Source: Adenanthera pavonina
Lineage: Eukaryota; Streptophyta; Magnoliopsida; Fabales; Fabaceae
Length of the DNA: 64,000 bases
Direction of reading: 5' to 3'
NCBI GenBank assembly: GCA_026686845.1
Contig: JAIVEN010000008.1
Span: 10,880,501 to 10,944,500 of the forward strand
A program made the translations under genes and the position numbers. Positions 56,430 through 64,000 of this stretch are shown in pieces (positions within the stretch are counted from its first letter, which is position 1; each line of letters starts with the position of its first letter). Below the pieces are notes generated by a model. That model was not told the DNA's origin and made no database searches. It was given only the letters and a program-made list of their open reading frames with translations.

Positions 56430-58745
56430 TGTAATGACTCTCATTGTATTATCCCTAACTTGGTCCCTTGCTAATCAAGTGTAATTGGTGTTGTGTGTAG
56501 AACCAGAGGATCAAGACGGAGGAAAGGTTCAAGTTGAGGTAGAAGAAGCTTCACGCCATGGCGAGAAGCAAGGCCGCTACGACGAGAGAGCTGTAATTTG
56601 GTTAAATTTTTCCAGGCCGAGAGTGTTGAATCTAGAGTTTTGATGATTCCAAACCAACATTCAAGAGCTTGGAATGAAGATATCAAAGGAGCTCAAAATG
56701 TTTCAAGTGAAGAAGTTCTGAGTAATCTGTACAAGATTTATTGTAGCATCATTAGTTATGTTTAAATATGGGTAAAAGACTTTGATTTGATGAAAAGATG
56801 TTTTAAATCATGAAATATTTGAAAAATACCCACCAACAGACAAATTTTGAAAAGTTTACATTGAACTGTCATATTGGAAATTAAAACTTTAGCTTTGGAA
56901 ATTCGAATTTCGAGCTAAAACTGAATAAGTCTGAAGAGATGCTTATCTGATAGACGAATTTTCATTTTCCAAAATTTGAATTTTCATAAGTGTCTGAAAG
57001 AAGCTGTTGAGCAACATACGAACTTTGAGTTTTGAATATTCGAATTTCAGACAAAATGAAACTTATGAAAACTGAAGAAATTCGTCTGAAACAATGTTAA
57101 AGTTCATCTGAAATCAAGATTATATTGAGTTTCAAAGATTGCTCACTGATAGATGAACTTTGAACATGGAAATTCAAATTTCAGAAGCTAAAGTTGTGAG
57201 TCTGTTTAAATGATATGATGACATACGAAGGACAGTGTTTACAAATTCGAATGTTAAAGTAAATCTGAAAAGAGGTCTCTCTGACAGATGAACTTCACTA
57301 TTTTAAAATTTGAATTTCAAAAGAAAATGAACTACTGTGCTTCTTAAGCATGCTACGAATAGACGAATTTTAGGGTTCCAAAATTCGAATTTCGAGGGCA
57401 CTGTAGCAAATTGAAAATACTGTTCACACTTAACAGAAAAACTTTTTTCTTGAAAATTCGTATGTCACAATATAGAAACACTTTCTAAGTTTCAAAATTC
57501 GAATTTCACTTAATGAACAGATGAACTTCAGTATTTCAGCGTTGGAAGCTTTAACCTTCGGTTCCTTCGAAATTCGTCTATTGACCAACCGAAATTCGAA
57601 TTTCAGTATGTCAGAAGCATTAAATGCGATTAGTTAACAGATAGTTTTTCAGAGTAACCGTTGGATAACTTCCCCAACGGATAGACATTATCTCTAACGA
57701 ATAGTTGTGACCTAAATCTATAAATACAACATCATTTGAAGTTATGGGTAACAAATCAAACTTTGTATATACTGAAATTCTGCCAAATCTCCTACTCAAA
57801 GACTTTTACCCTCTTACTTCAATACTTGTACTTCAACTTTCATATTCACTCTATTCAAGAGAGTTTCATCTTTGTAAACAATCTAATCTTCATCTGGAAG
57901 ATAGATTTTCTTATGAGAAGATATCACAAGGGATTGTAAAGCACTTTGTGAAAGTGCAGAAAGTGATTGAGTGAGCTCTAGAAAACAGAGCACTGACGTT
58001 GTACTGTGGCATTTGCAAGAAGTCTGTTAAATTCTTGCTGAATAGTAGAAAATCTCAAGTGGTGTTTTGGGGACTAGACGTAGGTTAAGAGGAGAGACCG
58101 AACCAGGATAAATATCAGAGTTTTTCTTCTTTCTATCACTACTCTTTCATCTTACAGCTTTATACTCTATTTTTCTGTCCTACCTGGCTTTTTTCATTGT
58201 CTTCACCTTGTGCAGAAAATTTTTAATCTTCCCAATTCACCCCTCCTCTTGGGAAGTCAGCCTAACTAATAGAGAGCATCCATATTGCGGTAGGCTTACT
58301 AGAGCCACGGCGAGTAGGGAAAATCAGTATAAACCAAAAACATTTCAGATGATCGGAGAAAGGAAAAATGGAGGGAGAAAGAAGAAGCTCTACTAAGGTT
58401 CGTGATTCTCAGCCATTGGGAGTAATTTTTGGACTCCTGGAGCTTGGATTCTTGTGAGTAAGTGATCTCTACTCCTCCCTTTCCATTTTCTTCAGTTTTG
58501 AGTTGGGATTTTTCTAGTATATTGTTATATTTTCAGATTTAGCCAAATCCTACCGATTAAAATAGATGAAATGGGGTTTATGAAGTTTGATTTGTTGGTT
58601 GTGATGTTTGGATGTGGGTTTTAGGAGGTCGACTCATGATTTAGGATAAACCCTAACCTTGTATTGTGTGTGGAACCATGAAATCCGAAGTGTGTATGGT
58701 TGGCTAGAGTTTGGATGGTCTTTGGAAGCTCAATGATGTATAAAC
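56430..58745 (+). mobile_element. Tekay-type LTR, 5' part, split by SIRE LTR
   Basis: It starts TGTAATGACTCTCATTG and aligns with 5160..5770 of the solo LTR: the GGAGGAAAGGTTCAAGTTGA block, GCCATGGCGAGAAGCA, then after the SIRE-like insertion (56624..58271) the block with CTCTACTAAGGTTCGTGATT and GTAAGTGATCTCTACTCC. It fades near 58745. The head-to-head layout with 56130..56429 suggests that one LTR inserted in another. Confidence 0.75.
56624..58271 (+). mobile_element. second SIRE/Maximus-like solo LTR
   Basis: A 1,648-base LTR is clearly related to 53467..55305 over its length. It runs from TGTTGAATCTAGAGTTTTGA to CAGCCTAACTAATA, where the final CA is TA, with perfect GAGAG duplications at 56619..56623 and 58272..58276. 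It is a solo LTR inside the Tekay-type LTR fragment. Confidence 0.88.
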
Positions 58746-59399
58746 ATAATTTAATCGGTGAAGATTCACTCCATTTGCAACCCCAAGCAACAACCATGAA
58801 AATTCACTATAAAACATAAAGAAAAAGGGGTGTAGATGATGAAAGGCAACTTACCTTCAAGATTTTAGCTTCTCAAAACCTTAAATCTCAACCCAAAGCC
58901 TCAGATCTTCGAAACCTTAATAGAGAGCCAATTTTCTCCTATAAAACTTATTTGGTCAAGCCTTAACTCATTCTAATTTATACAGGTTTCACAAATGACA
59001 CTGTAGTAAGAGATAAGTTATTCGTGGTGCTGGTTGCTTTTGTACAAAAATCAGCACTCAAAATTTTGAACTCTTATGGCCTTGCTGAGGGGTTTTGTCA
59101 TGGCATGAGAAGCTTCTATCCCCTAAAATTCTCTTGTTTCCTTTTCTCTTTTCTTGGTCCCTCCGGTCTTGTACAATTCCAAAAATAGCATTTCATGAGT
59201 CCTCTTATAAAATCAAAGTGTTTGAATCGGGTTGTTATTATTAAATCAATGGATAAGATTATGTATAAAGAGAAGTATTGAGAGGATCCAAATTCGATAG
59301 GGATAAAAGCAAGGTCCACTTGTTTAAGTACCACGTGGGTCTTACAACATTTTTATCTCTCTCCTTACTTGAACAATTAAGAATATTCAAATTTAAAGG
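58746..59399. other. possible diverged LTR fragment, no gene
   Basis: On the minus strand around 58830..58960 a layout similar to the Tekay-type leader appears: TTAAGGTTTCGAAGATCTGA, then CTTGAAGGTAAGTTGCC. It does not align well enough to assign. The rest, including a minus-strand frame at 59116..59334, is unrecognised. Confidence 0.35.
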
Positions 59400-59530
59400 G
59401 ACACTAATATACCAACTCAAGTTGGTATGAGTTATTAAGACTCTTGTTTCTTAAGTAAGTAGTTGGGAGTTCGATTATCAGTCTTTATGTATAGAACAAA
59501 CTTAATATTCCAAGAGAGATTAGTCCTTAA
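59400..59530 (+). mobile_element. tRNA-derived SINE, plus strand
   Basis: CCAACTCAAGTTGGTATGAG resembles the D-arm and A box of tRNA-Lys, and GGGAGTTCGATTATC the B box, about 50 bases apart. Between them CTCTTGTTTCTTAAG recalls an anticodon arm. Downstream AGAACAAACTTAATATTCC and AGAGAGATTAGTCC resemble plant SINE bodies. The tail end is not defined. Confidence 0.6.
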
Positions 59531-59744
59531 AGCCGATGAGGGATACTCTTATGCTTTGTTTTAATGTAGTGGCGAAGCCAGGACCTTATGCCAGGATAGG
59601 CAAATTAATTATTAAAAATAATATTTTACTAATTTAGGAATTTCCAATTTTGGTTTGAGGATAATTATGTTGAGTATGAGGACATGGTCCATTTTGTAAA
59701 GAATGTCTTATGGTAATTTTAATTTGCTTTCTAGGATTTGATGC

Positions 59745-60973
59745 CACTACACAAAAATAGCTTTTCTTGGTAGTTATATTTGGTGTTTCTTTGCGGCTCC
59801 TAACCGTAAAGGATTTGAACGCCGAGGAAATTTCATTTGTGGTTGATAACAGCAAATGAAAGTATATTGTTCCTTTCCGGTTGTTGCCATTCCTTTAAAA
59901 AAGAAAAAAGAAAGAAAGAACAATAAAGAGGATAGGTTCGTCCGTTGTATGATCCACAACTCTCCACCACCACCAACATCAAGAGCACATGATATAAAAA
60001 GGAAAAAATTAAACCATAGCAACACACTAATATTTGAAATATGAACAAGTAACCCAAAAAGTGTCATATGTATTATTTTTGATCTATTAGCAAATTTTAA
60101 ATGTACAAACCCAATTCAAATCTATAGTAAACAAAGCAACAAACCTACAAAATGAAATGAAATGTCCCATATCAACATAGTTAAAAATCCAAATAGATAA
60201 GCGCAAATGCATATTCAATGAAATTGAACATCTAGATCTTGGCTCAATAGTGGCATGGGCAAGGAGCTTTGACTTACGGCGTCCTAGATTTGATAACTCA
60301 TGGTGGCTTTACAGATTTGGCCTTGATACGAAGCTTCAAGCAGTGTAGGGAATGGTGATAATGAAGGGATTTGGGCTCAAAACTCACTGTGGATGGAGCA
60401 GGACATCGTAGTCATCGCTAGAGGAGGACGCCATTATTGTTGTTCTAGGTCTCATGCTTGAGATTAGAGATGAGAGGAGGAAAGGATTGGAGGCATCAGG
60501 ATGATGAGAGATGAGAGAAAGAAGATATGAGAATGAAAGAAATAGAAAAGTAAGGAAAATGTTAAGGAGTAATAATGTCTATTGATTTTTTTTCATCAAC
60601 GGTTAGGAATGGTGATCTGTATAGTGTGTTTCTTATAAAATAAAATGTTAAAGTCTTCTTTGTGGTTCTTTAAATAACCACAAAGGAGCTATTTAAAGAA
60701 CTACAAAGGAAATCTCTTTTTTTGTAACTGGACTTACTTTCCTTTGTGGTTATTTAAAGAACCTCAAAGGAAAGTTTGATTTTTTTTTGTGTGACAAGAT
60801 TGACTTTTCTTTGCGGTCATTTAAAGAACCACAAAGGAAAATCTCAACTTTCCTTTGCTTTTCTTTTAATAACTGTAAAGAAAACCTTGCCCCATCTCAA
60901 CCTCACTTTTCTTAGCATTTATTTGTATAATCACCAACATTTATGTGCCAAGAAAAGCCACTTTGGTATAATA
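59745..60973. mobile_element. non-autonomous CACTA-like element
   Basis: The left terminus CACTACACAAAAATAGC followed by TTTTCTTGG pairs with the right terminus, intact in the left-hand relative (ends 3002) and worn here (TATAATA at 60967..60973). Both subterminal regions hold hairpin motifs such as CTTTGTGGTTATTTAAAG followed by AACCACAAAGG, near 60658..60715 and 60735..60850. The 1.2 kb body has no transposase. Three-base flanks TGC and TGG do not form a clean duplication. Confidence 0.65.
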
Positions 60974-63205
60974 TGGTAATTGTTTTTGGCCAAAACAAAA
61001 CAATTTTATTTAATCATAAAGATACAAGAGGAAACAAGGAGAAAAGCCCAAAAGCATCAAACCAAATGGATCCCAACCAACCCAAAATAATCCAACAACT
61101 AACCCTACACAGCTAAGCCAAATAGTAGCTCAATCAAAGAAGAAGCCATTGCCATAATGAATCTTAGTGACCAAGGACGCCAAACTACTATTGGAAACGA
61201 CTGCCAAATGTATTATGAAAGGGGATGGGGGCTCAAAGAACCACCCAATTAGTCCCATCCTCTTAACTGATGCTTCAATAACTTCTTGTGTTATACACAC
61301 AGAGGGAGATTTAAAGACAAAAAACAACAACTAAAAGATCACCTACTACATTGTCAAATTAAACCATTGGCAACTCCATCCAGCATTGATCATTAACAAT
61401 ATATGAGGCTCTATAGTTCGATTGTGAGCTTTCTTAGATTGTCAACCCCAATGCCTCTCGCCATTAGTAAATCTATGGAGCTTTAAGAGCCTCAACCTAC
61501 AATCAATCGATGACTGCATGTTTACCCCACAATTCAAGGTTGTCGAGCAACAATCCCCTAACCTTACCCCCATTGTTAGAGGAATCACAACCAACAAACC
61601 AGTGACACTCACTCTTTCTTCCCTTCAAGTAGCAGATGACCACTAAAACCACAAACTGCAACACACGAACACAAACTCAACCACACACAATGAACCCCCT
61701 GACCCGGCACATTCCGAGGAGGGAGATGTCAAGGAAAGGATGCTTACACATAGGCTAGAAAGGAAACTTTAACAATGGGGAGAAAACGAAATTCCCACCG
61801 CAGAATGAAAAGGAAGCCTAGTCAAATGGTAATTCTTCTAAATTAATTTCAGCTTGTTGTTGAGTAAGTTGAAGACTTAAGCTTAATAGGCTTGCTTGGT
61901 GAAGAAGTGATAATGATATTTTTTTAATAAAGACATATTAGTATTTGAGTCTATTAGGATTGAAATTTTAGGTCAAATTTTATTGGATTGGAGATAAGTT
62001 TTCATACATCTAAAATATTTTGAACCCAAACATATGTGGATTAAATCAAGAGTCAATTAGAGAAGATATAAAAGGGATAGGGTGGGCAAAATATGAAAAT
62101 TCGGGGACAGGATATATAAGGGGTAGGGTGTGCAAAATATGATAAGTAGGGGCATTAATTGTGATTTTCACAAAAAAAGGGTAGGCAAATGCCCACCTTC
62201 ATTACAACATGGCTCTGCTGCTGCTACTGTTTGGATGAGGGGAGAAAATAAGAGAAGAGAAAATAAAGGGAAAAGAAAAGTGGAGAAAAAATTTTCTCTC
62301 CTTAAGTTCAAATAAGGGGAGAAAATGGAGAGGGGAGAAAATTCATTTATTTCTTAAGGACTATAATACTCTTAATACTAATATAACTCATATATATTAT
62401 ATTAATAAAAATAGCTTACATAAATAACATTTTAATGCAACTTATTTTACTGAATGACGTGGTGGTCAATGACAAGGGACAAGCGATGGCAGTTGGTGAC
62501 CTATGACCAACAATGGTGGCCAGTGACTGCTAATTGACAGTGGTGGGACTGGTGAGTCATAGCTAGTGGTGGTGGCACCAACAAATGATGACCCACGGTG
62601 GCCAATGGTGGAGCCACATTATTGGTCCACACTCACCGTGGCAAAAATTACAAGAGTATATGTAAGTTTGATAATTTTGCACTCCCTCCCTAGATATTTT
62701 GAACCCTCCTAAGTTTTGTTTTTTTACCCATACCCAAATCTATATGAATATAAAAACTTTTTTATATTTGTGATAAATGACTCAAGTCCAATAATTTTGA
62801 TCTAAAATTTCAAACACGTTAAACCCAAATACTAAAAATATATTATTATTTACTTTTTATTTTCATAATCAAATATTTTAGTAATAAACTAACCTACTTA
62901 TTACAATATTATTTTTTAACTATTAATTTATAAATTAATTGGCCCTCATTGGTCCAAGGTATTGGTTCTACCATTGGCAGTGGCAATCGGTAGCAGTGGT
63001 GATCAGTGACTAGCCGTGAACGATGGCGGCCGATGACTTACCACAATGGCAGTGACCAACAATAGAGCTAGTGTCCATTGACCGATAGTGGTGACTGATG
63101 ATGGGTGGCCAACAATAGCGGCCGGTGACTAGCAATGGTAGTGGCGACTAGTGGCTACTAGTGGTGGTGAGTGATTAGCAGCCGGCTATTATGGTGAAAT
63201 GCACA
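60974..63205. repeat. right copy of duplicated SCPL-linked segment
   Basis: This aligns with 3003..5159 and 7403..7412 and runs without a break over the place where the solo LTR sits in the left copy. It has an extra repeated phrase at 62095..62135 (a second AGGGGTAGGGTGTGCAAAAT). No gene is recognisable. Confidence 0.75.
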
Positions 63206-63412
63206 TTTTGAGATGTGTGAAGTAGTGCTTAGTAATCTACTTAGTGATTATAAATTTGTCTAACAAAAATTGTTTTGTTTAGTGACTAAATAAAATTTAA
63301 AATGAAACTAAACCAGATATAAAATAATCTGTAAAAAGATCCAAAACAATATATATTTAAAAGATTAAAAATTAATTTTCTTGTTAAATTAATTTTTTTG
63401 ATATTTACTTAC

Positions 63413-63946
63413 ATTATCGAGGGGCTCAAGAGCTCTTACACATGATTGACTGTAGTGTTCTGCATCCATATAATCTGGACAATTTTCTTTCACCCTCTGT
63501 TGAAAAGAACTGATTATTTAGTCTCATTAATTTGCTGAAACTTCCTCGGAGACAATAACAGCACTTTCGGAGAAAAATTTAGGTATTTAAATTTATATAT
63601 TTAAGCTATTTTTTTTTTATCAAATTTGAATAAGTAAATTTTTAATTAAAAAATAAGTTAAAATTTTAAATAATAAAAGTTAGGAAAATGATAAGTGATG
63701 TATAAAAAAGTTCACATATTCTAGTTCGATTAATTGGAAAACAATACCTTAAGTATATAACTTTACTATGTAAATGTTTTTCTTCAGTAATTTGGCATAT
63801 TTTCTTAAAGAAAAAAGTTATAACAATATCAATAATAATGCGATTATCTCATTCATTTCATCAGAAATAAGTCCCATTCCATGAGCAAACGAGGCTTTAA
63901 ATTTATCTTCTTTTTGAGTTGTCATCGGGTTCCCAAGTAAATATCC
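63413..63946 (-). pseudogene. second SCPL gene copy, two exons, runs off the window
   Basis: Two exons on the minus strand match the last two exons of the first copy in length: 63848..63946 (99 bases, GYLLGNPMTTQKEDKFKASF then AHGMGLISDE) and 63413..63496 (84 bases, RVKENCPDYMDAEHYSQSC). The acceptor sites are CAG. The first exon ends GAG followed by ATAATC where the other copy has GTAATT, so the splice donor is AT instead of GT. Upstream exons lie beyond 64000 and exons for the carboxyl end are not found to the left. Calling it a pseudogene rests on the donor and the missing end; a use of another donor cannot be excluded. Confidence 0.75.
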
Positions 63947-64000
63947 CTGTATAAATTAACAACACTTAAAGACACACACAGACAGTATTATAGTGTAAAT

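Noticed and set aside
59742..60976. Three-base target duplication for the CACTA-like element
   Set aside because: TGC and TGG differ and the right terminus is worn, so no claim is made.
1..64000. Standard tRNA genes, organellar insertions or a bacterial-type operon
   Set aside because: No intact cloverleaf, chloroplast or mitochondrial gene, or cluster of prokaryote-like frames was seen on either strand.

Overview
This window is nuclear plant DNA, most likely from a eudicot, although the species cannot be read from it. It is AT-rich with intron-split gene remnants. It carries LTR retrotransposons with initiator-Met tRNA primer sites, Stowaway MITEs with TA target duplications, a Cassandra TRIM with 5S-rRNA-like LTRs, CACTA elements, and an L1-type LINE with a plant RNase H domain. 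Nothing bacterial, viral or organellar was recognised.

Genes are few. Two partial copies of a serine-carboxypeptidase-like (SCPL) gene lie on the minus strand. One (7626..16329) keeps seven recognisable exons but has a stop codon in exon 1, altered active-site motifs and no exon 3, and a LINE and a solo LTR split the segment. The other (63413..63946) runs off the right edge and shows a mutated splice donor. Both sit in a duplicated segment (about 2771..8276 and 60735..64000). The best candidate for a working gene is a small four-helix PGG-domain membrane protein (21784..22365). A second copy (27442..28008) lies in a tandem 5.2 kb duplication and has lost its amino terminus.

Layout from left to right: a Tekay-type LTR end and a decayed CACTA transposon (1..2770); the SCPL segment with a solo LTR and a LINE (2771..16359); MITEs (17029..17659); the tandem PGG duplication, with an LTR fragment at the junction (17875..28810); a solo LTR (29318..31777); a MITE- and SINE-bearing AT-rich stretch with no convincing gene (31783..37890); a decayed minus-strand Tekay/Del-type Ty3-gypsy element (37891..51245), which holds a 4.9 kb LTR-like insertion that in turn holds a Cassandra TRIM; a long inverted-repeat element split by a SIRE-like solo LTR (51957..55343); an RTE LINE remnant and nested LTRs (55540..58745); a SINE, a non-autonomous CACTA element and the second SCPL segment (59400..64000).

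The window is best read as a record of duplication followed by repeated nested insertion. Target-site duplications fix many junctions, and the two duplicated regions supply empty sites for several insertions. No new defence, metabolic or regulatory system was found. The least ordinary signals are conserved splice-like sites in the Tekay-type LTRs, a periodic palindrome array in the SIRE-like LTRs, and independent insertions of one MITE family in the two arms of the PGG duplication.
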